12,395 bases of DNA from Acidobacteriota bacterium (GCA_020851835.1 JADZBZ010000057.1:1-12395); one strand, 5' to 3'; positions 1-6,855 are shown, counted from the first letter of the stretch. The notes: a model not told the origin generated them from the letters alone. Program-made: numbers and translations.

Positions 1-872
1 CGCAGGGGAAGCGCCTCGTTGAGGCTGCCGACGCGGTAGCCCTGCAGGTCCAGACTCACGTACTGATAGCCGAGCCCTTTCAGCTCTCTCAACAGGCGCT
101 CGTTCACCGCCGGCTCGAGGGCTCGCGCCATTTCGTCGCGCGCGATCTCGAGGCGGGCCGTGGCCTCGTGGTGCCGCACGCGGAAGATGCGGAACCCGAG
201 TGCCCGGACGGCGGCTTCGGCGCGCTCGATCTGGCGGAGCTTGTCGTCGGTCACCTCGGTGCCGTAGGGGATGCGCGACGACAGGCATGCCGACGCCGGC
301 TCGTCCCAGGTGCTCATCCCGGCGCGGCGCGCCAGCTCGCGGACGTCGTCTTTGCCGAGATCGGCCTCGTCGAGCGGGCTGACCACGCCGTGCTCGCGCG
401 CGGCCTGACGGCCGGGCCGGTAGTCGCCACGGTCGTCGGCATTATTGCCGTCGGCGACAAAGGCCACCCCGCGCGCACGGGCCATCGCGGCGAGATGGAC
501 GAACAACTCGTCCTTGCAGAAGTAACAGCGGTTGGCGGGGTTGGCCCGGTACTCGGGCCTGGCCAGCTCCGACGTCTCGATGAACTCATGCCGCAGCTGG
601 AACTCGGCGGCCACCCGCAGGGCCAGCTGGCGATGGGTCTCGGGGTAGCTGGCGCTGACGGCGGTGACGGCCAGGGCGTTCGGACCGAGAACGCGGGCGG
701 CCGTGACCGCCAGAAACGCGCTGTCGATGCCGCCGCTGAAGGCGACGATGAGGGTACCCAGTTCGGTGAGACGGGTGTCGAGACGCGCGGCGCGCGCCTC
801 GAGGGTGTCAGTCCTCGTCCTCGACGCCGTCCTCGTCGTCTTCCTCGTCCTCGTCCTCGTCGGGTGCGTCAT
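1..872 (-). CDS. larE: LarE-type ATP-dependent sulfur transferase (3' end cut by window edge)
   Basis: The frame is open from position 872 to the left edge (290 codons) and no stop is visible. LarE adenylates and then thiolates the carboxylates of the nickel-pincer nucleotide cofactor of lactate racemase and related enzymes. Visible are the PP-loop SGGIDS (residues 46-51, numbered from the ATG at 872), RCYFCK (115-120), DGNNADD (141-147), ACLSSRIPYG (195-204) and a C-terminal GYRVGSLNE (278-286), all LarE-like in order and spacing. The protein must end just beyond the window. Cys196 corresponds to the sacrificial cysteine (Cys176) of Lactobacillus LarE. The added CxxC (116/119) suggests the subclass that binds a [4Fe-4S] cluster and recycles sulfur (family knowledge; assignment inferred). 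The homologous part begins around residue 22. The only nearby ATG (872) lies inside the upstream zinc-ribbon gene, so the overlap is about 60 bp; a rarer start such as CTG is possible. No larB or larC is in view. Confidence 0.9.
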   Translation of the reverse strand, partial: MTHPTRTRTRKTTRTASRTRTDTLEARAARLDTRLTELGTLIVAFSGGIDSAFLAVTAARVLGPNALAVTAVSASYPETHRQLALRVAAEFQLRHEFIETSELARPEYRANPANRCYFCKDELFVHLAAMARARGVAFVADGNNADDRGDYRPGRQAAREHGVVSPLDEADLGKDDVRELARRAGMSTWDEPASACLSSRIPYGTEVTDDKLRQIERAEAAVRALGFRIFRVRHHEATARLEIARDEMARALEPAVNERLLRELKGLGYQYVSLDLQGYRVGSLNEALPL

Positions 873-1056
873 CTTCGTCGTCGTCGTCGTCCTCGTCGTC
901 GAGGTCGTCCTCGTCGTCGGACTCGAGTTCAACTGGCGAGTCGTTGACCACACGCAGCAGTGAGCCGCACTCCGAGCAGGTGAGCTCGTCGCCGATCTCG
1001 ACCTCGAGTTCGTCGAGTTCGATGTCGGAATCGCACTCCGGGCAAATGACGGACAT
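808..1056 (-). CDS. LysW-like zinc-ribbon protein with hyperacidic C-terminal tail
   Basis: This is an 82-residue protein. Residues 1-40 form a two-knuckle zinc ribbon, with CPEC at 5-8 and CSEC at 27-30, separated by an acidic beta segment. The arrangement resembles LysW/ArgW amino-group carrier proteins. From residue 47 to the end, 31 of 36 residues are Asp or Glu. The C-terminal EDWGE motif through which true LysW carries its substrate is absent; the protein ends GVEDED. I therefore call the fold but not the carrier function. The start is well supported by AAGGAG at 1070-1065, 8 nt upstream, and a consensus TATAAT further up. It is first in a unit with larE, which it overlaps out of frame. 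It could be a metal-binding or scaffold protein, or a diverged carrier. Confidence 0.88.
   Translation of the reverse strand: MSVICPECDSDIELDELEVEIGDELTCSECGSLLRVVNDSPVELESDDEDDLDDEDDDDDEDDAPDEDEDEEDDEDGVEDED
811..918 (-). repeat. GAC/GAG trinucleotide low-complexity tract
   Basis: The minus strand is almost entirely GAC and GAG codons here, encoding the Asp/Glu tail of the zinc-ribbon protein. Read one base later, the 5' part of larE gives alternating Thr and Arg. On the plus strand the same tract gives a Val/Leu-rich false membrane-like ORF (664-963). Such a tract could change length by replication slippage. Slips that are multiples of three would keep both frames. Confidence 0.8.
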
Positions 1057-1064
1057 CAGACAGG

Positions 1065-1070
1065 CTCCTT
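1065..1070 (-). promoter_or_regulatory. Ribosome binding site of zinc-ribbon gene
   Basis: AAGGAG is followed by an 8 nt spacer and then ATG at 1056, which fixes the start of the zinc-ribbon protein. Confidence 0.75.
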
Positions 1071-1091
1071 GCGGCCGAAAAACCTGAATGG

Positions 1092-1121
1092 ATTATATAC
1101 TCTCCATTCGTATGGCGTCAT
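1092..1121 (-). promoter_or_regulatory. Candidate sigma-70 promoter for the zinc-ribbon/larE unit
   Basis: On the minus strand there is a perfect TATAAT at 1097-1092 with ATGACG (4 of 6 to TTGACA) at 1121-1116, an 18 bp spacer. Transcription would start near 1085, giving a leader of roughly 30 nt that contains the AAGGAG ribosome site. The AT-rich patch stands out in an otherwise GC-rich region. This is predicted by eye only. Confidence 0.5.
1096..1101 (+). promoter_or_regulatory. Candidate -10 element for the receiver-PilZ gene
   Basis: TATACT sits 10 bp before the ATG at 1112, so transcription from it would begin at or a few bases before that ATG, giving a leaderless or nearly leaderless message. 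No good -35 at normal spacing is seen. TTGCGG at 1069-1074 would pair better with GATTAT at 1091-1096. It overlaps the minus-strand TATAAT. Confidence 0.3.
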
Positions 1122-1873
1122 CTGCCGCGCCGGGCAAGACCGTGCTGATCGCGGACGACACTCCTTTCGTGCGCGAACGGTTCATGACCGCCCTCGAGGG
1201 GGCCGGGCACCGGGCGATGTTCGCCCGCAGCGCCGCCGAACTGCTGGCGCGCGTGCGCGCCGACATCGAGGCCATCGACCTGCTGCTGGTGGACCTGAAG
1301 CTGCCCCATCAGTCGGGCGTGGACCTGATTCGGGCCGTGCGCAAGCTCGACGGCGGGCGGTTGCCGGTTCTGGTCTTCAGCGGCACGGTCTCGAGCGCCG
1401 AGGAGGTGCGCGAGTTGGCGGCCCTGGGCGTCAGCGGGTACATCAACGAGTACAGCGCGGCGCAGCACATCCTCCCGTCGCTGGCCCCGCACCTGTTTCC
1501 CGACAGCTTCAATCGCCGCGGCAGCCCACGCCTGGTGCTGGGCATTCCCATCGCCTATCGGGCCGGCGGCACCATCGCCGCTGCGCTGACGTTGAACATC
1601 AATCGCGGCGGCATGGCGATTCGCACGACGAGCCCGCTCGAGCGCGACACGGACGTGAAGTTGCGGTTCCGCCTGCCCGGATCGAAGAAGGACATCGACC
1701 TCGAGGCCCGGGTCTGTTGGAGCGATGCCAACGCCGGCATGGGCCTGTCGTTTACGCGCGTGGACGCCATGGACCAGAGTGCCATCGACGATTTCGTCGG
1801 TGCGCACTTCGCCGACGAGAAGACGGGTGAAGCGGCGGACAGCCCACCCGAGACGCCCGACGACGCGGGCTGA
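1112..1873 (+). CDS. Response regulator with receiver and PilZ domains
   Basis: The protein is 253 residues from the ATG at 1112. An earlier in-frame ATG at 1088 would add 8 residues, but these are encoded by the AT-rich promoter-like patch and neither start has a Shine-Dalgarno, so I prefer 1112. The receiver domain (about 9-120) has the acidic pair D15/D16, phospho-acceptor D61 in LLLVDLKLP, and S90 after beta-4. The usual conserved Lys after beta-5 is Glu113 (GYINE). The PilZ domain (about 136-232) opens with RGSPR (R136, R140), the c-di-GMP-binding RxxxR, and has NINRGG (162-167), close to the D/NxSxxG motif but with Asn for Ser. The tail is acidic and Pro-rich. The pattern suggests an output that couples phosphorylation and c-di-GMP, for example in motility or envelope control. 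No kinase gene is adjacent. It converges with the ATPase gene with 4 bp between the stops. Confidence 0.9.
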   Translation: MASSAAPGKTVLIADDTPFVRERFMTALEGAGHRAMFARSAAELLARVRADIEAIDLLLVDLKLPHQSGVDLIRAVRKLDGGRLPVLVFSGTVSSAEEVRELAALGVSGYINEYSAAQHILPSLAPHLFPDSFNRRGSPRLVLGIPIAYRAGGTIAAALTLNINRGGMAIRTTSPLERDTDVKLRFRLPGSKKDIDLEARVCWSDANAGMGLSFTRVDAMDQSAIDDFVGAHFADEKTGEAADSPPETPDDAG

Positions 1874-1877
1874 CGCG

Positions 1878-3806
1878 TCAGCGGAAGCGCCGGAGGCGAA
1901 GCGCGTTGGCGAGCACGATGACCGACGCGCCGGTGTCGGCGAGCACCGCCATCCAGAGCGTGGCCACGCCCGAGGCCGCCGCCACGACGAAGGCGGCTTT
2001 GAGCACCAGGGCAATGGCGACGTTGACGTGGACGTTGCGGACCGTGGCCCGACCCAGCCTGATCGCATAGGGGATCCTCGACAGATCGTCGGTCATCAGG
2101 GCGACGTCGGCCGTCTCAATCGCGGCGTCGCTGCCGACGGCGCCCATCACGATGCCCACGTCCGCGGCGGCCAGGGCTGGCGCGTCGTTGATGCCGTCGC
2201 CGACCATCGCCACCGTCCCGGCCCCGCGCAGCTCGGCAATCGCCGACACCTTGTCCACCGGCAGCAACTCCGCGCGCACGTCGTCCACGCCGACGCGGGC
2301 GCCCACCGCCCTTGCGGTGGCCTCGTGATCGCCGGTCAACATCGCCACGCGCGCCACCCCGGTGCGCCGCAGCTCGGCCACGACACCGGGGGCCGACGCC
2401 CGCTCACGATCGGCTACGCCGACTAGGCCCAGCACGCGGCCCGCGCGCGCCACGACCACGGGTGACATGCCGGCCATCACGATGCGGGCGGCCCGGTCGG
2501 CGATCAGCGGGTCGAGCCTCTGCCGGTCGCGGAAGTAGCGAGGGGCGGCACAGAGCACCTCGGCCCCGTCGACCATGCCTTCCACACCAAGGCCGGGGAG
2601 CGCCCGCACCGCGCCCGCCGGCGGCAGCGCAAGCTCGCGCGCCAGTGCCTCACTCACGATGGCCCGCGCCACGGGGTGCTCCGAGTACTGCTCGACCGCG
2701 GCCGCCAGGCGGAGCAACTCCCGCTCGTCCACCAGGCCTCCGCACGCGTCGGTCGCGCCCACCGCCACCTCGCCGCTGGTCAGCGTGCCCGTCTTGTCGA
2801 AGGCCAGCGTGGTGATCGCGGCCAACCTCTCGAGCGAGGCGCCTCCCTTGATGAGCACGCCGTGACGCGCCGCGCCGGCCAGGGCCGACACCATGGACAC
2901 CGGGGTGGAGATCACGAGCGCACACGGACAGGCCACGACGAGCACGACCAGCGCGCGGTACACCCAGGTCTCGGCCGGCAGGCCGGCCAGTATCGGCACC
3001 ACACCGACCAGGGCCGCCAGGATGACCACCGACGGTGTGTACCAGGCCGCGAAGCGATCGATGAAATGCTGGATCGGTGCACGTTCGGACTGCGCGTGCT
3101 CCACCAGATGGATGATGCGCGCCAGCATGCTGTCGTCGCGACGGCGGGTGACGGTGACCCGGAGTGAGCCGTGCCCGTTGATCGTGCCGGCATACACTTC
3201 GTCTCCCACGGTCTTTTCGACGGGGATCGACTCCCCCGTGATCGGCGCCTGGTTGACAACGGAGCAGCCCTCGACCACCCTGCCGTCGAGTGGCACGCGA
3301 TCTCCCGGCCTCACCCGCATGGTGTCACCCGGCGCCACGCGATCGAGCGCGACGAGGCGCTCGCCTCCGGCCTCCTCGATGCGGGCCTCGGGCGGCGCGA
3401 GGTCGAGCAGGGTGGCAATCGCCGCCCGGGCCCGCGCCACGCTGCGGGCCTCGAGCCACTGGGCCACGGCGAAGAGGAAGACCACCATCGCCGCCTCTTC
3501 CCACTCTCCGATGAGCACGGCGCCGGCCACCGCCACGACCATGAGGGCGTTGATGTCGAACCGGCGGCCCCTGAGCGCCTCCCAGGCCCGCCGGGCCGGG
3601 AATACGATGCCCGCGCCGGCCGCCAGCAGGAACAGGGGGCCGGCCCAGGTCGGGGTCGCCCACAGCAGGTCGGCCAGGCACCCGACCGCCAGCAGGCTCG
3701 CGGCCAGGGCGGCCAGCGCGCCGCGGGCGCGGGCGGCGGTGGAGCGCGGCGGCTCGACCACGCAGTGGTCGCAGCAGGCGTCTGCCGCCGGGACCTGCAC
3801 GCTCAT
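1878..3806 (-). CDS. Zn2+/Cd2+/Pb2+-exporting P1B-type ATPase (ZntA/CadA group)
   Basis: The protein is 642 residues from the ATG at 3806; an in-frame extension to 4034 is the shadow of the upstream repressor. It is an inner-membrane pump that exports soft divalent cations. In order: a short N-terminus with CCDHC (11-15), TM helices about 30-120, TGES (190-193), the metal-site CPC (293-295), phosphorylation motif DKTGTLT (D337), HP (377-378), and GDGIND (536-541). K603 in the penultimate helix and D624 in ADTG match the pair that defines the Zn/Cd/Pb group in ZntA, so copper export is unlikely. There is no full heavy-metal-associated domain; the Cys/His patch may stand in for it. The start shares ATGA with the stop of the ArsR gene, and GGAG precedes it by about 6 nt, so translation should be coupled. 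The gene symbol zntA or cadA would be by homology only. Confidence 0.93.
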   Translation of the reverse strand: MSVQVPAADACCDHCVVEPPRSTAARARGALAALAASLLAVGCLADLLWATPTWAGPLFLLAAGAGIVFPARRAWEALRGRRFDINALMVVAVAGAVLIGEWEEAAMVVFLFAVAQWLEARSVARARAAIATLLDLAPPEARIEEAGGERLVALDRVAPGDTMRVRPGDRVPLDGRVVEGCSVVNQAPITGESIPVEKTVGDEVYAGTINGHGSLRVTVTRRRDDSMLARIIHLVEHAQSERAPIQHFIDRFAAWYTPSVVILAALVGVVPILAGLPAETWVYRALVVLVVACPCALVISTPVSMVSALAGAARHGVLIKGGASLERLAAITTLAFDKTGTLTSGEVAVGATDACGGLVDERELLRLAAAVEQYSEHPVARAIVSEALARELALPPAGAVRALPGLGVEGMVDGAEVLCAAPRYFRDRQRLDPLIADRAARIVMAGMSPVVVARAGRVLGLVGVADRERASAPGVVAELRRTGVARVAMLTGDHEATARAVGARVGVDDVRAELLPVDKVSAIAELRGAGTVAMVGDGINDAPALAAADVGIVMGAVGSDAAIETADVALMTDDLSRIPYAIRLGRATVRNVHVNVAIALVLKAAFVVAAASGVATLWMAVLADTGASVIVLANALRLRRFR

Positions 3807-4204
3807 CGCGCGCTCCGCGACCGGAGTGATCGGCGTGCCGCCCGCGCCGGCTCTTCGGCCACGTGGCGCCGGCCCTGCCGCAACAAGTCCACGATGTGCC
3901 GATCGTCCAACGCATAGAACACCATGCGCCCGGCGCGCCGCGCGCGCACGAGCCTGAGGCCGCGCAGGAGCCGGAGCTGGTGCGACACGGCCGACTGCGA
4001 GAGCGAGAGCACGGCGGCCAGGTCGCAGACGCACAGCTCGCCGTGCGAGAGCACGTCGAGAATGCGGACGCGCGTGGGATCGCCGAGCGCGCGGAAGATA
4101 TCGGCGAGCGCGGTCACGGTATCGCCATCCACGAGTGCCCGCAGCCGCCTGACCCGGGTCAGGTCGATCTGGATGACATCACAGGATTCGGCTGATTTGA
4201 ACAT
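3803..4204 (-). CDS. ArsR/SmtB-family metal-responsive repressor (CadC-like)
   Basis: The protein is 133 residues, a winged-helix repressor released from DNA by Zn, Cd or Pb. ELCVCDLA (56-63) is the alpha-3 metal site, with C58 and C60. SLSQSAVSHQLRLL (67-80) is the recognition helix. D101, H103, H114 and E117 form the alpha-5 zinc site in the SmtB/CadC order. Cys8 in the N-terminal arm could complete the alpha-3N site, where CadC uses two cysteines. Both site types are therefore present. The gene precedes and overlaps the exporter by 4 bp (ATGA). Its start codon lies inside a perfect palindrome that is the expected operator, and no Shine-Dalgarno is visible, so the message may be leaderless. 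Autoregulation is inferred from this layout. Confidence 0.92.
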   Translation of the reverse strand: MFKSAESCDVIQIDLTRVRRLRALVDGDTVTALADIFRALGDPTRVRILDVLSHGELCVCDLAAVLSLSQSAVSHQLRLLRGLRLVRARRAGRMVFYALDDRHIVDLLRQGRRHVAEEPARAARRSLRSRSAR

Positions 4205-4223
4205 ATGAGCAGATGCTCATATG
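4202..4223. promoter_or_regulatory. Operator: perfect 10-2-10 inverted repeat
   Basis: CATATGAGCA, a GA spacer, then TGCTCATATG. The half-sites are exact reverse complements. The shape and the ATATGA/TCATAT core match operators of zinc- and cadmium-sensing ArsR-family repressors. The palindrome includes the start codon of the repressor (4204-4202) on the minus strand. TAACAT at 4226-4221 is a weak possible -10 partly under the operator. Confidence 0.85.
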
Positions 4224-4249
4224 TTACCGCAGGTGCCGGTACCTGGCGC

Positions 4250-4267
4250 GGTGCGGGCGGCCGCACC
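4250..4267. other. GC-rich 7-bp hairpin in acylase-arsR gap
   Basis: GGTGCGG and CCGCACC are separated by 4 bases, 31 bp past the acylase stop. No T-run follows on the minus strand, so it is at best a weak terminator. The 94 bp gap otherwise holds the repressor's promoter region. Confidence 0.3.
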
Positions 4268-4298
4268 CCGATGCCAGCCTCGGCACGCTCCTGCCACG

Positions 4299-6803
4299 CT
4301 ACGGCACCAGGAGCAGCCGGTGGGCCCGTGCGTCGAGGACCGCCTGGCGGGAGAACGGCTGGGCGCGGTAGCGGCCCGTGCGCCACAGTTCGTTCTGGTC
4401 GAAGTGATGGGCGCTCAAACGGTGGCCCGATTGCCCCGTCGGCAGCACGACCTGCGAGCGGTCCCAGCTGCCCACGTCGAGCACCTGCCGCCACGACGGC
4501 GCCTCCCAGCCCGCGAACGGTCGCAGGCGATTCCAGCTCACCCGCATCACCGTGGTGCCGTCTCCGACCATCGGCACGGGACCCCGACTGAACAGCCACG
4601 ACATCACCCGCGACCCGCTGCCGAGAGCGTGCTCGAAGGTGACGGCGTGCACGCGGTCCCAGGCCTGCCCGGCCCCGCTGCCGTAGTCGGCTCTCAGGCG
4701 CTCGGCCGCGTCGCGCGCCGCGAGAATGAAGATGTCATCGCGGGTTTCCCGCTTGTCCACCGTCGCGATGTCGTCGAACCAGCGCGACTGGCGCTCGTCG
4801 ACAATGGCGTTCAGGCCTGCCGGCCGCTCGGCACCCGCCCACTCGTAGAAGCGCCGGAAGAGCGGCTCGTCCATTTCGTCCACGAACGTGCGGCGCCACA
4901 CCGCGTCCTCGAAGGCCTCGTACAGCGTCACGACCGGCCGCCCGTCCACGACCTGGTCCCAGCCCGCCAGCCGTTCCAGCGCGTCCACCGCGACGGCTTC
5001 GGCCCCCTGGGAGCGGGCGGCCGCCAGCGCCTGCTTGACGCCGGCCAGCACGTGCGCCGCGCCCAGGCCGCGCGTGTCGTTCTGCAGCGCCGTCAGTTCC
5101 TGCAGCGACGCGCCCGTGGCCGCCGACAGCACCTCGCGCAGCCGGGCCGCCCGAAAGGGCGCGGACCAGTCGCGCGTGATGAACACCGGCAGGCCCCGGC
5201 CGATCTCGTTGTTCGACGAGGTGAGGTACCCGGCCTCGGGGTTGAGCACCCGCGGCAGGGTCGGGTGCGCCCCCTCCACCCATCCCGCGCCGCCGGCGCC
5301 GGCTTGCGGCATCGTTCCATCACCCGCCGTCCGCACCGGCAGGCGGCCGCTGAGCGCGTAGCCGATGTTACCGTCCACATCCGCGTACACGGCGTTCTGG
5401 GATGAGGCGTCCAGGCTGTCGATTGCCGCGACGAAGCTCGTCCAGTCATTGGCGCGGTCGAGCCGCTCGAACGCGGCGGCGGCGTCGGCAGTCGCGCCCT
5501 CCCACCGCAGGGCGTAGGCCGACACCGGTGCCGAACCGGCCGTATCCCCCGTAGGCGTCATCCAGGCAGGCGGCGCGTCCCAGTCGAGAGACGGCGATGC
5601 CAGGATGGGGCCGTGGGAGGTGGACCAGACGTCGAAGGGCTCGGGCGTGGCGCGCCCTCTCACGGGAATCTCGACGCGCTCGACACGGGCGGGTTGCCAC
5701 CCGCTGGCACTGAGGTAGCGCTTGCGCCCGACATCGATGCGCTCGAGATAGAGATCCTGCACGTCCGCATTCGAGTTGGTGAAGCCCCAGGCGATGTTCC
5801 GGTTGTGGCCGATGATGACGAACGGCAGGCCCGGAATGGTGACGCCGGCCACGTCGAGCCCGGCCGCCACCAGGTGCATCTCGTACCAGACCGACGGGAA
5901 CTCCACAATCAGGTGCGGGTCGTTGGCTAGAATCGGCCGCCCGCTGGCGGTGCGCGCCCCAGACACCACCCAGTTGTTGCTGTTGCCCCGCTTGGCCGTC
6001 GGCCTCAGCCACTCGAGCCCGGCGGGCCACGACCCGGCCCCAGCCACGGGGTTGATCCCACCATCCGGTCGGCGGGCCAGACCTTGCGCCTCGTCCCGTA
6101 GCAGGGTCCGGCCGTCCGGCGGGGTCCCCGCCGGCGGCTCCCCGGATGACGGTGCCAGAACGGTCGGGCCGTCGGATGGATACCGGCCACCCAACTCGCG
6201 GGCCGCGTCGGTGCCCAGCTTGGCCGCGACGGCCGCGCGGACCAGCTCGGCCTGATGGTTCTCGGCCAGGCGCCACGCCAGCAACCTGCCGACGGCCAGC
6301 GAATCCACGGGGGTCCATTCGGCCGGCGCGATACGGAGCAGCTGCATTTCGAGCGGACGCTCGCGAAGGCGAAGCCGCCCCGCCTGGGCGTTCACGCCCT
6401 CGGTATAGCGCTCGAGGGCCGTGCGGAGTTCGGGCCCGGCACGCTGCCACTCAGCCTCGGCGGCCGCACGCAGGCCCAGGGACAGGAATCGCTTGTCGAT
6501 GGGCAGAGTCCCCTCCCCCATCACCTCCGACAGCCGCCCGGCGGCCACGCGGCGGTACAACTCCATCTGCCAGAGGCGCTCGCGGGCGTGCATCACCCCG
6601 GCCGCGAACCAGGCGTCTTCCGGGTCCCGGGCGTAGAGGTGCGGCACCCCGTAGGCGTCGAACACCGCCTCCACGGGCTCCCGCAGGCCGGGCATGGCCT
6701 GTTCGCCGTCCAAAGCAGGCAGGGATTGACGGGCCCACCACCAGGCCCCCCCACTCAGGGCCAGCAGCATGAAGATCGGACCGGTCACCAGCAGTCGCTT
6801 CAA
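4299..6803 (-). CDS. Penicillin/cephalosporin/AHL acylase-family protein (peptidase S45, Ntn hydrolase)
   Basis: The protein is 834 residues. This family hydrolyses an amide bond of an acylated amine (beta-lactam side chains, N-acyl homoserine lactones or other N-acyl compounds) after autocatalytic cleavage into alpha and beta chains. Residues 4-24 are a signal or membrane anchor, so it acts outside the inner membrane. The alpha chain has GVPHLYA (52-58) and HARERLWQMEL (72-82). The spacer runs to Gly273-Asn274, and Ser275 begins SNNWVV, the beta-chain nucleophile. ANDPH places His297 at beta-23, as in glutaryl-7-ACA acylase and PvdQ, and N531/N532 in SSNNEIG fit the oxyanion Asn. The start is TTG at 6803, supported by GGGAG 10 nt upstream; GTG (residue 6) or ATG (residue 12) are alternatives. 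It seems to be a single-gene unit. The substrate cannot be read from the sequence. Confidence 0.92.
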   Translation of the reverse strand: MKRLLVTGPIFMLLALSGGAWWWARQSLPALDGEQAMPGLREPVEAVFDAYGVPHLYARDPEDAWFAAGVMHARERLWQMELYRRVAAGRLSEVMGEGTLPIDKRFLSLGLRAAAEAEWQRAGPELRTALERYTEGVNAQAGRLRLRERPLEMQLLRIAPAEWTPVDSLAVGRLLAWRLAENHQAELVRAAVAAKLGTDAARELGGRYPSDGPTVLAPSSGEPPAGTPPDGRTLLRDEAQGLARRPDGGINPVAGAGSWPAGLEWLRPTAKRGNSNNWVVSGARTASGRPILANDPHLIVEFPSVWYEMHLVAAGLDVAGVTIPGLPFVIIGHNRNIAWGFTNSNADVQDLYLERIDVGRKRYLSASGWQPARVERVEIPVRGRATPEPFDVWSTSHGPILASPSLDWDAPPAWMTPTGDTAGSAPVSAYALRWEGATADAAAAFERLDRANDWTSFVAAIDSLDASSQNAVYADVDGNIGYALSGRLPVRTAGDGTMPQAGAGGAGWVEGAHPTLPRVLNPEAGYLTSSNNEIGRGLPVFITRDWSAPFRAARLREVLSAATGASLQELTALQNDTRGLGAAHVLAGVKQALAAARSQGAEAVAVDALERLAGWDQVVDGRPVVTLYEAFEDAVWRRTFVDEMDEPLFRRFYEWAGAERPAGLNAIVDERQSRWFDDIATVDKRETRDDIFILAARDAAERLRADYGSGAGQAWDRVHAVTFEHALGSGSRVMSWLFSRGPVPMVGDGTTVMRVSWNRLRPFAGWEAPSWRQVLDVGSWDRSQVVLPTGQSGHRLSAHHFDQNELWRTGRYRAQPFSRQAVLDARAHRLLLVP

Positions 6804-6813
6804 CGTCAGTCGG

Positions 6814-6818
6814 CTCCC
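6814..6818 (-). promoter_or_regulatory. Ribosome binding site supporting TTG start of acylase
   Basis: GGGAG lies 10 nt before TTG at 6803. No ATG in the same frame lies upstream near it. Confidence 0.5.
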
Positions 6819-6826
6819 GGGCGAGC

Positions 6827-6855
6827 TTGCCGCCCCGTGGCGGTTCGACTAGGAT
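6827..6855 (+). promoter_or_regulatory. Candidate sigma-70 promoter of the ABC/DUF4340/dacB operon
   Basis: TTGCCG (6827-6832), a 17 bp spacer, then TAGGAT (6850-6855); each hexamer matches consensus at 4 of 6. It would start transcription near 6862 and leave a leader of about 68 nt. The 126 bp divergent gap between the acylase and the ATPase must also hold the acylase promoter, for which I see no convincing match. Confidence 0.45.

Noticed and set aside
168..947. 259-codon plus-strand ORF
   Set aside because: It is antisense to larE and the acidic tail; the larE frame shows clear family motifs.
664..963. Plus-strand ORF with a Val/Leu-rich membrane-like stretch
   Set aside because: It is the reverse complement of the GAC/GAG tract in the zinc-ribbon gene, which has a good ribosome site and zinc knuckles.
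1874..1877. Possible terminator between the convergent genes
   Set aside because: Only 4 bp separate the stops and no stem with a T-run is visible there.
1118..2068. 316-codon minus-strand ORF spanning two genes
   Set aside because: It runs antisense to the receiver-PilZ gene and out of frame with the ATPase.
3807..4034. 76-residue N-terminal extension of the P-type ATPase frame
   Set aside because: It overlaps the ArsR gene out of frame, is Arg/Ala-rich shadow sequence, and the ATGA junction at 3806 gives a natural start.
4221..5405. 394-codon plus-strand ORF
   Set aside because: It is antisense to the acylase, which has complete catalytic motifs; there is no ribosome site or domain.
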